From the NCBI GenBank assembly GCA_033030425.1, contig JAUFSD010000005.1:620001-684000 (forward strand): DNA of 64,000 nt, in the 5' to 3' direction. Under the pieces are notes generated by a model. That model did not search any database, was not told the origin of the DNA, and saw only the letters and a list, made by a program, of their open reading frames with translations. A program made the translations under genes and the position numbers. This stretch comes from Verpa conica. Taxonomy: Eukaryota; Ascomycota; Pezizomycetes; Pezizales; Morchellaceae. Shown piece by piece: positions 36,361 through 49,587 of the stretch; the stretch's first letter is position 1; every line of letters begins with the position of its first letter.

Positions 36361-37746
36361 ATAAATTTTGACACATTCACCACTCTATAAAAGTCTACTA
36401 ATCTCTATAGCTAGAGATATACCGATTTCACTACGATAATAATAGCCATGGAGTAGGAAGTACCCGCAAAGATTTTGATTGCCTCTGCCTATTGCCGTCA
36501 GCAATGATAAGGGGGAAACAAGTAAGCATAACTGTAGTACCAGCATCTTAGAACGGCTTGTCTTTCCAATGATCTGAAAGCACACAGTTAACGGCTAGTA
36601 ACCGGAGAAAGAATTTGGAATAGATATGAGTCCACAGATACTAAGCTTTTATTTACCTATTTATTTTTTCACATGTATTTAACCAACCAGGTTACATATA
36701 GTTATATCATTTACCTAGTAGCGGGATAATAAGCCAGCTAAACCGGTATTCGAAGCCGGAGAAATGCAAATTTTTTCCATTACTCTCGATCATGTAATAT
36801 CATCCCCTCCTCCCACATCGTCGATCGTGATATTCACCTCATCACTATTTCATGTTTATCATCATAACCCCCTAATATAATCATATATCATTCTTCTTGT
36901 GATACTGATCTATTACCCCGCTGCTACTGGAGGATGCCTACTCATGCTCGAAGTTTCCACAAATTGACTTGTCTTTACCTACTATCTACAAGTGCGCCAG
37001 GTAGTAGAGCTGTATCAGTTCTGACTTACCTAAATTCCGGAAATATCGCTCTAATTGACGAACTCGCGCTGAATCCAGTAGAATTTCACCCTCAAAGTCA
37101 CCACAGCTCACTCGGAGACTTGACCAAAATAAAACTACAACCCTTGGTATGTAATATGAGTCTAATAAATAATTCACTAATCACAAGTGGTACTAGGTTA
37201 CTCGGCCGGCTAGAATCATCCCGCAAAATGTCCTAAGTGCACAGCAGTGGTTGGCTCGGTTGATGGCAATAAGTTTAGCAGCGAAGGCCAATACCAACAT
37301 CATCCCCAGCTAATATATCAAAAGAAAAAGAAAGGGATTGTTAAATAGGTGCTACCTCAGCTAGAAAATAACCGCGGTTAATACCAATAGGGTTCTGGAA
37401 TGCTCGATAAAGACTCTTACAGACACAGTGGTGATGCTCAGGACTTGAGTAGTCACGATGCCGTTCCGGTGTGAGGTCGGAGGATCGAATGGGTGTCCTG
37501 CATAAATCCAAGTCCTAAATATGGAAATAAGTGCTCTATAAGGGGAAGGCCACAAGAAGATAAACGCCCACGCAGATGCTGCGGCTGAACCGAGTGCTGC
37601 CTGGACAGCTTATATAAGGGGAAGGGCACTGCCGAGTTAAAATGGGCAGGGTAAGTTCTTTTCTTTGATCCCTCGATTTGGGCAAAGAAATTCGTAAGGA
37701 ATCCCCTTTCCAGCTCATTTTACTACGCTTAACCTCTATTCTAGAA

Positions 37747-37772
37747 CAAAAAGAAAAAGAAAAAGAAAAAGA
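37747..37772 (+). repeat. (AAAAAG)n microsatellite
   Basis: About four tandem units of AAAAAG within a purine-rich stretch. A similar shorter tract followed by a like GGGATTGT sequence occurs near 37320-37340. Confidence 0.6.
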
Positions 37773-38485
37773 GAGGGATTGTGGCATAGCTGCAAAGCAC
37801 CGCCATGCAGCAGGAAGCTATCTGAGGTTAATAAGCTCAAATAACGGAGAACTTTTTTGTTTTACATGCAATTAAGGAGTTACAAATGTATGTATGCATA
37901 GCTCTGCTATCTACCCGCTATTATTACCTATATTACATATAGCCGAGGGGAGGCCTCCGGGCGGTCCTCATTGCTATTATCATCCCGCTCTCTACATATC
38001 CGCTTTGGCATATTTTGTGGGGTTGTTGTACCTGTACATATGATATGCTTCATTGACTGTTGACTGCTTCGCCTCTCCTTCTCCTTCTCCGTCCTGGTCC
38101 AGTTCTGAAGCTTCGCATTGAATACTCCAACTTACCTTCTGGCTCCCTTTCTTCTTCTCTCACCTTTACCCATGCTAAAAGATCCGATTTGTGAATGGCA
38201 GAGCCTCCCGCGCGAAAAGTCCCCCGAGCCAGACCCTGCAGACAGAGACAGAACCGTCGCGCTTCGCTCCTCGCCACTACTTAGCATTCGCTTCCCCGAC
38301 TTCGCGACGACTTGGCCGCAGCTCTGAATAGATTGAAATAAGGGGAGAGAGGGGAGAAAAATTACCCATTTTTAGAATCAACGACTCGGCCCGCGCGCCT
38401 CGAGTCGTTTACCCAGGTCCTCGTTCTGGCGGAATCCAATCCTGAAGAAAGAGCTCAGACTCTTTTGTTCACTCACCTCGACGGG

Positions 38486-40907
38486 ATGGACACAGAACAA
38501 TATCAAAACTCTCTCGGTGATGAGGAGGAGGAAGAGGACGACGACTCCAGTTTTGTCCAGGACATCGCTGACAGTAACCACCACACTCAAAACGCAAACA
38601 CTTCGAGCTTCTCGTTCGGCGGGCGACAACAGCAGCAGATTTCAATAGATCCTGCTCTCGACACGCCCCCACCAGAGAATCATAGTGGTGAAAACCAGCA
38701 TCATCACAACCAGCAGCAGCACGCGCAGCAGAATCATTTTGTCAATACACAGATTCCGCGCCAGATTTACACAGACATTGCGCGCTCGGCGAGTCAGTTC
38801 TCGTTACAGGATCACGGTGGTGCTGGATTTTCAAGCCCGAGCCCGGTGCCCCCGCCAAAGATTCTTCCTGCGTTTACCCCTACGGACAGGAGTTTGCCCG
38901 ACCGGGTGGTGACAGATGAGACGTTAGACGATGCTTATGTTACATTCATTCTTTATTGTAACCCTTCAGTCCCATTGGGCTGCGATACCACGGAGCTGCG
39001 GAAGGCTTTCCGGCAACCGCCAAAGAGCGATGGGAAAACTTTCAATGTGCATCATTTGTTGCAGCTAATTGAAAAGTTTGAAGGGAGAGAAATTAAGACG
39101 TGGACAAAACTTGCAACAGAGTTGGGAGTAGAGAGGACGGCGGATCAGAGTGCACAAAAAGTGCAACAATATGCAGTCAGGCTGAAGGTACTATTAACAT
39201 ATCCCTTCTAGGATTTACTAATACTAATAATTGAACTGATAGAGATGGATGCACGCCATGCACATAGACGCATTCTTTGAATACATTCTCAATAAACCCC
39301 ATACCTACTACCAACAAATCCCCCACCTCACCTCGTCACCTAACCAAGACCAGATGCGCGATGGCGTTCCACTCGAAGAAGACCTTGCCCTCCGCGCTCT
39401 CCATCCCGAAACTCGTCCTAAACGTGGCCGCCGAAAAACAGATGATAAGGACGACGACGGTACTGACAAAGACATACCGGACCCAAAACGACCACACCTT
39501 GATACACCTACGCCTTCAACAGCAGACCCCACAAGTGCAATGGACTTCAGTAACTCTCTATTCCCACCTCACCCACAATCCGCTGTTTCTTCGGCTGGTG
39601 GTGCGGATGGAATGGACAGGTTCCTCGACGATGCAGACCCATGGACGGCGGCTACCCAGTCAGTCCTCAGTGGTGGAGGTAGTAGTGGTGTTTCTACGGG
39701 TGGAGGTCAACAATTCCGTTGGCGAGCCTTTCCACGAGAAGGAACAACCCCATCAACCACCCAACCACCCATAACAATCCTCACCTCAAATGAGGGCAAT
39801 CAAACACCTATCGACGAAGTCCCAACCCCTACCACCCCCGCCTCTGGATCCAAGCCACGATCACGCCGGCGACACGGCCCTGCTGTCTCCTCTGCTTGGC
39901 CGTCCTCTGGAAACCCCCTCACTGGTAAGCTGCGTGGTCGTCCACCAAGCAACCGCTCTGTTCGCGATGGTCCATTCTCAACATTCCCAGCAAATCCCAC
40001 AGGAAAGGGCCATACAATTGATCTTAGCCCCGGGGGAGTAGGGATTACAGCGACACCAACATCAACCCCGATTGCAAGTCATGCTCCACCGCATCAATAT
40101 ACGTTCCGCCCACAGCAGCTGCATTTAACAGTGCCCACGCGCACAGGTAGTCATATCGGCATCGCATCTCCAGCCAGTGCGATTACACCACATCCTCATA
40201 TCAATGGTAATGGCATTCCCTGGAAACGCGAGAAAAGCCCACTTGGTCGTGGGGGGAACGGTACTACTTACACCTCTTCCGGGGTTTCTAGCTTGGGACT
40301 CGAAGATATTGAGCGGAAGTTCTCCGTTGTACTTCTCCAAGCCGATGGAGGGCTGTTGAGGGTTGAAGATGCAAAGAAGATCTCTGAGCGGGTAGTTGCC
40401 GGTTTACGACGCTCGTGGCCTGACTCCGGCGAAGCCGAGGAGCGAGCTATAGCGACGATTATGGGATGTGGTGATGATACTGGTGGGGAGGGCGGGTGTA
40501 GAGATGTTCGTATTATGAAGCTTGGAAATGAGGGAAGAGGAGGCCTTGATGATCTGGGCTTAGGAGAAGATGTGGATGATGATCTTGGAGGCGATGATTG
40601 TGGAGCTCGGTATGATGTGCGGTGGAGCGTTATGTTCGGACCTGTGAAGGGGGAGTTTTCACAAGTTGTTTCTTTGGGGCCTCCAGCAGGGTTCCACCGG
40701 ATGAATAGTGGACTCAGTACACTTGGAGACGACGACGATAGTGGGCTTAAGGGGTTGGATGGACTCGAGGGCTTCGATGATTCTGGTGGTGGGGAGAATG
40801 TGGAAGAACTGAGAAAACGGGTAGCGGAGCTTGAGAGGAAGGTAAAGGATAAAGAGCGGGAGATAAGGGGTGTGAGGGAGAAGGTTTTGAAGGCGGTTGT
40901 GTCCTAA
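38486..40907 (+). CDS. abp2: ARS-binding protein 2 (Abp2) family protein
   Basis: Two exons (38486-39187 and 39243-40907) around a 55-nt intron give 788 aa. The conserved Abp2 core is clear. TLDDAYVTFILYCNPSVPL starts near residue 146, then ELRKAFRQPPKSDGKTF, EIKTWTKLATELGVE and QKVQQYAVRLK, joined by the splice to RWMHAMHIDAFFEYILN near 235. The basic segment VPLEEDLALRALHPETRPKRGRRK follows near 272-295. Fission yeast Abp2 binds AT-rich replication-origin DNA. Filamentous homologues are longer and less studied. Flanking regions are low complexity: an acidic N-terminus, Gln/His-rich runs to ~residue 85, a Pro/Ser/Thr-rich middle, a Gly/Asp-rich segment and a C-terminal coiled-coil over the last ~36 residues (VEELRKRVAELERKVKDKE). 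Nuclear location is likely. The ATG at 38486 was chosen as the first in frame. Confidence 0.9.
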
Positions 40908-42226
40908 AGGGCTTTGTGTATGATGAAGGGTGGGGAGGGGAGGATTTAATAGCTGTTTTTGCCCCTGGTGGGTCGTAGTTGGGTGGGTATCTGTTATTAT
41001 TTACTATCTTTTTTACCATGATTATTATATGCCCTTTTGTTGGTAGTTACTTCTTTTGAATGGTGTTGGTGTGCATTGGTAGCCACCTTTTTGGCCGAGG
41101 AGTATATATATTGAATGCCATAAAAGCGGAACTGATACTTTATGTATTATAGCCAGGTGAAGCGACTGGTCTAATTTCATGGAATGTCACTCAGATTTTA
41201 TAGAAGCGTTTTTTGCTTTCTTTTCATTTTTTCTGAAACTTATAATAGACATAAGGGCTATAGGTAATTGTAGTCACGATTTATATGCAGCGTCTGCTGG
41301 GCATGTAGATGGATACAACGTGGCGAATTAAAGGAGGTATGGCACGGACCACAGGGTCGATTGCTTTTGAATGGCAGGCGAGTGATACTGAATGATTAGG
41401 AGCAATGATGCAGGTGCTTTATAGAAGCATTTGTCTATGGTACATGTAGTGGTTTAAGCCCTAATGGACTGGGTACTATATATAATTCTCAATTTTGTTC
41501 CAGTGCCCAGTGCCCAGAATATCATGACAGGTATTGCTACGCCATAATCTCGCAGTGCATGTTCGCCTTCGAGTTAGTGCCAGAGCCAGGACTATCAATT
41601 GGGACTTTCCCGAAAGGTCCGTGGCGATAATTGAGAACTCCCTATTAAAAGTGATACCTAGGTACCCACAATTGATGAGAGGGAGACGAGCTGCTTCTCG
41701 GCTACGATAGTGGGACCAACCCCATGCGCCGCTGCTGCCATCAGGCACATGTATGTCTGGGACATCTCTAAACAGTGGTGGACATTTGATGGTCGTGATA
41801 CGATAAGCTGAGAAAGGCGCCATCTAGGGATCAGTTCAGTGAGGAAACCGTGTCTCGTTCAGCCGCGTTACTTGTTCTGAATTGTACGCGGCAGCTCGCA
41901 GGGGTTGTCGTAACAATTTCTAGCCCATCCTGCCCAGAGCAGGACAGCCTCCCCCCTGCAGAACACATAACATGTGTCCGAACAATTACTACTATTCGTA
42001 GTTCTTTCCTCCCTTCATTCTTACTCTCACTTCTCCTTTAGTTCTCTCCCACCTACCGGGGCCTTTTCTTCTCTTTCTTTCTTTCGTTTGCATTACACTG
42101 TTTTTAAACACCCCTACTTCTACTCTATAAGAATCACTCTTTGGAATAACTGCTAGGGTTGCTACCTTTTTTTCTTTGGAAATTTAACTCGCTTCTCACT
42201 CGCGCCAGAGGAGAGGAAGTGTGATT
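40908..42226. other. spacer between ABP2 and PMT2-type gene
   Basis: About 1.3 kb. The last ~250 bp before 42227 are pyrimidine-rich, as expected for a promoter and leader. A minus-strand frame at 41476-41823 has an ATG but no recognisable features. No repeats seen. Confidence 0.45.
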
Positions 42227-44768
42227 ATGGCGACAACTGGTGCCCAGCTTGATGGGGCAGATGTGAGAAGGAGAACAGTACCTGCGGATCTCAATGGGGC
42301 CCCCCCAATAGTGGTAACGGATGCTGAGGATAGGAAAAAGGAGCTTAAGCCTGTGAGTTTGTGCGATATAGAAAAAAAAAAACCATGAGCTGTGGCTGCC
42401 CCTTTCAATGTTGAGGCTGACGAATATCTTGGTTTGGTTAGAGACAAGCTGGAGGGTTCGACGTTGAGGCTGTAGTAGCTCCAATAGTGTTCACAATCTT
42501 GTCATTTTTCACGAGGCTGTATAGGATTGGGCGTTCAGATGTCGTGACATGGGATGAAGCTCAGTATGTAGTTCCTCCATGTGGTGGGGTGAAAGGGACC
42601 TGTTGATGATCATGTTCACTTACAAGGGTGTTTATAGTTTTGGAAAGTTCGGGTCTCATTACCTCAAGCGTGAATTCTACTTCGATGTACATCCACCCCT
42701 AGGAAAGATGCTTGTAGGCCTTTCGGGATACCTTGCAGGATACAATGGTTCTTTCGAGTTCAAGTCCGGAGATCATTACCCGGAAGAGGTCAACTACACT
42801 TTTATGAGGATATTCAATGCTGCATTTGGTGCACTCTGTGTCCCGCTTGCATATTACACTGCGAAGGAGCTTAGGCTCTCGACGAAGGCGACCTGGTTGG
42901 TTACTTTGATGGTCTTGTGTGGTATGTTTTCTTATTCCGCTAGGACTCTATGCTACATACTAATATTTACTTTGTGAGTATAGAAAACTCATACGCTACC
43001 ATTAGTAGATTTATTTTACTCGACTCTATGCTCTTGTTTTTCACCTTTACGACTATGCTCTGCTTTGCACGATTCCATAATCTACAACAAAGGTCGTTCT
43101 CCGTCCAATGGTGGCTTTGGATCGTCTTGACCGGATTATCGATTGGATGCGTATGTAGTGTGAAATGGGTCGGGTTGTTTGTTACCTGCTTGGTTGGATT
43201 GTATACTGTTGAGGATCTCTGGAATAAGTTTGGAGATCTTAAGATGGCCAAGGTATGTTCCTGTGGGAGTTTAGAGGTAGATTAAGGCTCACAATCACCT
43301 AGGTCACCTACGCGCAGCACTGGGCCGCCCGTATCATCGGCCTTATTGTAATCCCAACTGTAGTCTACATGGCTAGTTTCTGGGCTCACTTCACTATTCT
43401 CGAGAATTCCGGTCCCGGCGATGCCCAGATGAGCTCTCTCTTCCAGGCCAACCTTAGAGGCTCCGATATTAAAGAGTCCCCTCTAGAAATTGTTATGGGC
43501 TCCCGAGTCACCATCAAGAACATGGGCTATGGCGGTGGTCTTCTTCACTCCCACGTCCAGACCTACCCTGAAGGTTCTAGCCAGCAGCAGATTACCTGCT
43601 ATCACCATAAGGATTCCAACAACGACTGGTTCTTTAACCCTGCCCGTCACCAGCCTGATTATGACCCTGAAGATCCTGAACTCCGATATGTCGGACATGG
43701 TGATGTCATTCGTCTCATCCATGCACAGACCGGCAGGAACTTGCATTCGCACACTGTCCAGGCACCAGTGACCAAAGCAGATAATGAGGTTTCCTGTTAC
43801 GGGAACATGACCGTCGGCGACGACAAGGACCACTGGACCGTTGAAGTTGTCAGTGACGCGGCAAGCAAAGACAACAGCAAGATTAGGACTCTCACTACCG
43901 CGTTCCGTCTTAGACACACGAGTCTTGGATGCTATCTCCGTGCCGGTAATGTGAATCTCCCACAATGGGGTTTCAAGCAGATTGAGGTTACATGCACCAA
44001 AAAGAACCAGCCCCGGGATGTGTTTACTCACTGGAACGTTGAATCTCACTGGAACGACAAACTCCCTAAGGCTGACGTCGGTGCCTACAAGTCTCCTTTC
44101 TTCCGTGACTTTGTGCACTTGAATGTGGCTATGATGACCTCTAATAACGCCCTTGTTCCTGATCCGGATAAGCAGGATGACCTTGCCTCTCAATACTGGC
44201 AGTGGCCAATTCTCCATGTTGGGTTGAGGATGTGCAGCTGGGATGATAATATCATTAAATATTTCCTGCTTGGAAATCCAATGGTCTATTGGGGTTCTAC
44301 CGCCTCGCTGGGTGCCCTTGTTGTTATGGTGCTATTCTATCTCGTCAGGTGGCAGCGTGGCTATACCGATCTTGATCAAAGTATGTTTATGCTCCTATTC
44401 TCCTCCTATTCCTCTTTTACCCTAACTAATGAAAAATAAAAACAGCCGGCATCGATCACATCCACTATGCTGGAGTTTACCCCATTATTGGCTGGGTCCT
44501 CCACTATGTCCCCTTCATTGCAATGGCCCGTGTCACCTATGTCCACCACTACTACCCAGCTCTCTACTTCGCGATTTTAGTCTTCGGTTTTGTGTTCAAC
44601 CATGTCTGTAGCAAGTTGCCGAAGGTAGTGAGTCTGGCAGCCTATGTAGTTGCATACTCGCTTGTTATTGGAGTGTTTATATTGTTTATCCCGATCTCAT
44701 TCGGGATGGAGGGGCCTGCAAGTCAGTATAGTTATCTGAAGTGGACTGAAAACTGGAGAATTTATTAG
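42227..44768 (+). CDS. PMT2: dolichyl-phosphate-mannose protein O-mannosyltransferase, PMT2 type
   Basis: Six exons (42227-42352, 42442-42563, 42638-42921, 42984-43252, 43303-44380, 44446-44768) give 733 aa. The ER enzyme transfers mannose from dolichol phosphate to Ser/Thr of secretory proteins, starting fungal O-glycans needed for wall integrity. After a ~50-residue cytosolic tail come the first membrane helix ([20 protein letters not shown]) and luminal loop 1 with the essential WDEAHFGKFG motif (Asp80-Glu81) and [10 protein letters not shown]. More helices follow, then a large luminal MIR-repeat region (from about [17 protein letters not shown] to [10 protein letters not shown]), and finally C-terminal helices including [23 protein letters not shown]. 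The exact [20 protein letters not shown] wording and length point to the PMT2 subfamily, which works as a heterodimer with a PMT1-type partner not in this window. All phases agree. Confidence 0.96.
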
Positions 44769-46654
44769 ACATTGTCAATTTTGTTTTTGTATTGGGAAAT
44801 ATATTGGATATGGGGGCATGGTAAAGAATTGGAAGAATTAGGCTTGGGCTTAGGACGTATGTGGTTAGACGGGTGATTGGAGATGTGAGTGGTATAGGGA
44901 AAAACACGTTCATAATCTCTCCTTGTTTTACTTCTTATTATTAGCACGGTTGCCTTTGTCAATAGCTTCATATCATTTCTATTTTTTTTTTTTTGAATTA
45001 TGTTTTTTGCGCAGGTATAGTGGTTGTTTGAAACTCTTTTGGCTAAGGTTGGTTGATCTGTTTCCTTTCCATATAGTGTTTATTGCAATTGGTAATGATA
45101 TGGGGCATTACTAAGATGATTTTTATTGAATTATGCTCCATAAATAAATGAAGGTATAGACAGGAGGGCATAGGAAAAATTTAGTGGGAAATAAATTGGT
45201 TCCTATATAAGGTTGTGTCTATATATTCATGAGATCTCACTCGGGTGATTTACTCATAGAAAAACTCTGGCATAAACTACAAGTAGGAAAGAGAAGGCTG
45301 TTTAGCTGCTTATTATACTAACGAAAGGCTTGGTAACTAGTCATAGGATAGAAAGAAAATAAAACCTTACTAAATATATTATACAAAACCAAGTTAAAAT
45401 AAAGCATCCCTTAATCTTTACATAGAATTACTTACTAGATAATTAGCATTGAATGAGTTGAATGGTATAAATTTCAGGGTATACTATGTCTCGTGTCGAA
45501 GCACACAAAACATTAGTGGTGGGATGTAAGGTGAAGGGTTACAAGTTGTGTTAAGTGTTATAAGAAGATAGTCGAGTGGGAGATGCTGTAGATAATGACA
45601 GACCTAGTAAAAAATATTAGATAAGTGTGTAATAGGTGTTGGTTCATTACATAGTTAAATATATAGTGTGTGTGAGTACGTACAGTAAACAGAACACTAC
45701 GAAGTAGTGCGAAAAGTGAAGATATTTAGTAAAGAAATTTTTTTAGACTAGCCTCCTAATACCTTCTAGAGCATTCCAAGTACAAAATAGTGTAGGTCTT
45801 ATCTGAAGTGCGTACATAACTGCGTGTAGTATATACATGTTAGAAAGATAGGGAGATCCAACCTTTATGAGTGGCTTTTTTTTTGCTGTTTATTTCCTTA
45901 TGACTTTTGACTCATTTTCTCCTCTACTAACTTGTGGTCTACCGTTTCCCGATGCCAATTTTTATCAAAGCTTGTGGTCAAGGTTTGAACATAACTGGTT
46001 GGGTAAAGTTCTGCTGTGTCTGTGCTGCTAGTAAAGTATATAAGAGTGCCTGTAATGCCATGGATTTCTTTCAGTCTTATAACTAACCGAGACTTTTCTT
46101 CCTGAGCTCAGAGCGTGATTGTGAGTATGTGGGTCGAAAAATAAAATTTTTAGGTAGCAATAAGACTACTTATATAGTATATATTTGTGATGATATGCTT
46201 GGTCTCTTAACCAATATATCGGTAGATAGAATTTGGCATAACCACGCAAATACGGAACAGCACTAGTCACCACCTACAAAATTTTAATATTAAAAATGTG
46301 TGCAGTAGATACTATACGTACATTGACCTAGTGAGAAAGCTAGTACCGCTTGTGACTTGTAACTAATTAAGAGAATTTCTTACTATTACTGTGCCATCAC
46401 AAGTCGAAAGCGCCTGGCTAACCACCAATAGTAATTTTCAAGCTATACTATCTATTAGTTAACGAAGATCTTCTAATGTCTAACTTATGTCAGAGTAGAT
46501 ACCTACGTGACTTTTGACTAACCCAACCTTCCACTATAAGAACATCGTTGTTTCCCTCTATCCACTTATTTCCAACTCATTTCTCAAGACACAAGTTTCC
46601 CCGTATTCTCCCCCAGATCGTCTCTTTCAGATTCTTCTACTTTTCTATAAAAAA
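44769..46654. other. gene-free spacer
   Basis: About 1.9 kb, strongly AT-rich, with many short homopolymer runs. I see no gene, RNA or paired repeat. Confidence 0.5.
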
Positions 46655-47303
46655 ATGGTATCGCTCAAGGATCTCGAATCGTGGACCCTGCACAACTACC
46701 TCGCAAGACTTACCAAAGAAACCTACCCTACTAAGGACCCTATTACTGTTTATGGAAGACGACTTCGAAGAATAATCAACGACCACGAAGACAATGGGGG
46801 GACGAGTGAAGAATATTTCAAGGCAAAAGATGCTTGGGAGCTCTTCAATCATGTAATTATTCACCCAACTAGCTATAGAAACAACAAAGCTAACATAAAT
46901 CCTGTAGACCGAAAGAAAGGCCTTTGAGTATTCTGAGAGTAAGGTGAAGAGAAAAATACTTTCTACTCCCAGTACTATCGCCTCCAAAAAAACGCCCAAC
47001 CTTCGAAAGGTAAAGAGGGTCCCCCGCGGCAACACGAAGTTATTGGTGGCTGCGGTAGTCGATACGCCTACACCCACCCCAGAACGAGAGGTGAAACCTA
47101 TCCGAGATTCAAACAGGGTTAGAAAGTCACCTATTGGGGGGTTTTGTTCGAGGGGGAGTTCTAAATGGGCTAAGAGGACTCAGGATGCCAAGGTAGCTCT
47201 TGCTCAGATGCCTCTTTGGCAGCAGGAGTATTTTCCTAAGGTGGAAGGGAATCGTGTGAGGAATGATGAAATGTTCTATAAGAAGCGGACATACTGTAAT
47301 TAG
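46655..47303 (+). CDS. hypothetical small basic protein
   Basis: Two exons (46655-46852 and 46908-47303) joined over a 55-nt intron (GTAATT donor, CTAAC branch, TGTAG acceptor, phase 0) give 197 aa. Splicing removes an in-frame stop and links WELFNH to TERKAFEYSESK. I do not recognise a family. Residues 1-70 look folded and helical (LESWTLHNYLARLTKETYPT, VYGRRLRRIINDHE). The rest is strongly basic with Lys/Arg clusters, a Thr/Pro run (VDTPTPTPERE) and a terminal FPKVEGNRVRNDEMFYKKR segment. No signal peptide or membrane helix. The basic tail could bind nucleic acid or be nuclear, but this is inference. Codon-level openness in both exons and clean splice signals argue for a real, possibly lineage-restricted gene. 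Confidence 0.6.
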
Positions 47304-49393
47304 TTTATAGGAGTTTGGGTGATATCTTTTTTTCTTTTTCTTTTTCTCTTTCCCTCCAACTTGTATCTGCTAGATAAAATTTCGAGTAGCAGGTAGGGGA
47401 GAATTCAGGGGATTCTTTTACAGACCCAAGTTCGCTTTCAATATACCACCGTATTCTATCAGCGCTTCATCTTCTGTAAGCGTTCATCCGGAGCTGCTTG
47501 AGACCCCAATCACTAGTGATCCCGGAATAGCACTAAAACAATTTTCCCACTAAAACACTTTTCGGTAGTCAAGACTAAACTAGTTAACTACATCTACGTA
47601 TGATATTTACTAAATGCTGGAAATCTTTTTTAACTAAGTAGCTACATAGTACTAGTACCACAGTCAACACGTCACACGATAGAAAGAACGAAAAGACTTA
47701 CAGTAGTCTCACAACCGATGGCGGATCATTATGATAGAGAGACCGATTATTCTACCTAATTTTTGCCGATCATCTAAAACAATGGGCTAGAGTGGAGGCA
47801 GGACTTACTGTATTCTATTATGTCCATTGAAATAAAATATCTAAACCGCGGACTGATGGCTAGAGTCTGGAATGCGTTTTATACTTTTCATTCCTAGAGA
47901 AATATCTATTAATTGTTATTCGGTACTAGGCTTTGTATGTATGCTTGTAATACTGAAGAGCTCACAAGGGACAAAGCATGTTCAATCTCATAAAATACTA
48001 CTAGGTCACATCCATATCCACTATATTTCGGTCTAAATACTCCGAAATAGAAGGTAATTATGTGACATCTATATCATGTATCTTACCAAGACTAGTATAT
48101 TCATCTTTATTGTTTTTCTCTCCTCCCTTAGCTTAACGCTGAGTGTTGTATCGCCTACAGTTTCCTCTTATTCTAGCCAAATTTGAAGTGCTTAGTGGTT
48201 TTGACTTTCTTTCTAGTCTGTTGGTACGCTGAAGCTAGACTGGGTGTGTTCGGGTTTTAGTCAGATCCCTTAGTAGTTGAGTCACGTTCAAGTTGATACA
48301 GTGGTAGACTAAGGTTGTAGATCTCCCGTCTCGCTTATGCATGATGGTTTGAAACGGGGCCCGCAGAGCCGCAATAGGTCGGTACTCTGGTGAACTGTGA
48401 ACGTCACACTCCTGTCCGTCGCTCTGCTCAAGCGATGGTTTCATCTTATATTACAGCGTGTATAAGTAATCTTATAGTGAGAGGGGCCATTAATTCTCAT
48501 AAGAAAACCGTCAAAAGTCTTCCAACTCGCTAAGGTGGGGGCTACTATTTAAGCTCTCTTCTAGACGGGTCCATCGGTCCGCTGTATACGCGTGCAAAGA
48601 AGGTTTCGTGCCGCCTTAAAATAAAATAAAAAAGGATCCTCTTCTCGTCCTTTCTCTGATAACTAATTCAGGCCTATAAAACTTGGCGTAGCAAGAGCTC
48701 CCAGAGCTGGATATTATTCCTACTCTTGTCCTCGAAATCTATGTGGCCATAAGGAAAAATCCAACTGACTGTAACTACATCGCGCCGGTAACCGGAGATA
48801 GCAGTATAAACAGAGGAGCAGGGGATTTCTGTAAGAGCTAGTACCCTACTGTATTTTGTCTTGTACTTAGACTTGTTATCATCGACTACAATTACTCCCA
48901 TGGCCTTCCTAGCTAAGCTACGAGCCTACGAACCTTAGCGCTAAGTTATCATAAGACAGCCAGTGGGCATAAAAATTTAGAGGCGGAAGTTATTTAATTA
49001 CTATGACAAACCATCGGCTCATACCGGTGGTCCTGGCCAAATGCCATAAGCCCTTATCCCAGCTACAGTTCCCCCGCTAATGTTTATGATATAAATCAAA
49101 ACTCAAAACTACAAGTCAAGCTAGTACTTACGTGTGATATAGTAGGCTAGGGTGTTATTGGTGCTGGAGGAGTGTAGATATCAGGTATTCATATTGTGAC
49201 TAAAATTGACTTTACTACCTGTGTGCCTATATACCTAATATTGTATACAGACGCAAAGGGTTTATTTAATACTAGCATAGAGTAGTAAATAACGTAGCTA
49301 GGCAGGATCTGGCGGCACATGGATGCGATAGTAACACACTGGCTGGGCGGTAAGCTGGGTAAGTCTGCTGGGGCTTTCTAAATGCTGGAGGTA

Positions 49394-49587
49394 AGTACCG
49401 TATAAACTCGATAAATTGGCTATGCGGGCGTCAACGCCACCTATGTTTAATAGTGTTCTCTAAACTTCCTCTAAACCCATCAAAGCTAGCTCATGATAAT
49501 AATCCTTACGATCAGATAGCAAGTTTGCATTTGATAGGAAGTGGCAGCGACGCCCGCATAGCCAATTTATCGAGTTTATACGGTACT
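49394..49587. repeat. perfect 39-bp inverted repeat with 116-bp spacer
   Basis: The left arm 49394-49432 (start AGTACCGTATAAACTCG) and right arm 49549-49587 are exact reverse complements over 39 bp. The 116-bp spacer contains no repeat of its own. If transcribed it would form a long perfect stem. The arms do not end in a recognisable transposon terminus, and no target duplication is obvious next to them. Confidence 0.85.

Larger units (their letters stand above)
34550..38485. other. 3.9 kb gene-free spacer with MITE and repeats
   Basis: AT-rich for most of its length with no supportable gene. It contains an 18-bp direct repeat (35288-35305 and 35378-35395), the MITE-like element at 35883-36212, a related palindrome cluster at 36297-36360 and an (AAAAAG)n tract at 37747-37772. 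The last ~400 bp before 38486 are GC-richer and likely form the ABP2 promoter and leader. Confidence 0.5.

Noticed and set aside
41476..41823. 115-codon minus-strand frame with an ATG
   Set aside because: No motif, no homologue recognised, and it sits in the ABP2-PMT2 spacer without flanking splice signals.
48281..48350. tRNA-like A-box and weak B-box (GTGGTAGACTAAGG ... GGTTTGAAAC)
   Set aside because: The T-arm stem does not pair and the spacing is wrong for a functional tRNA.
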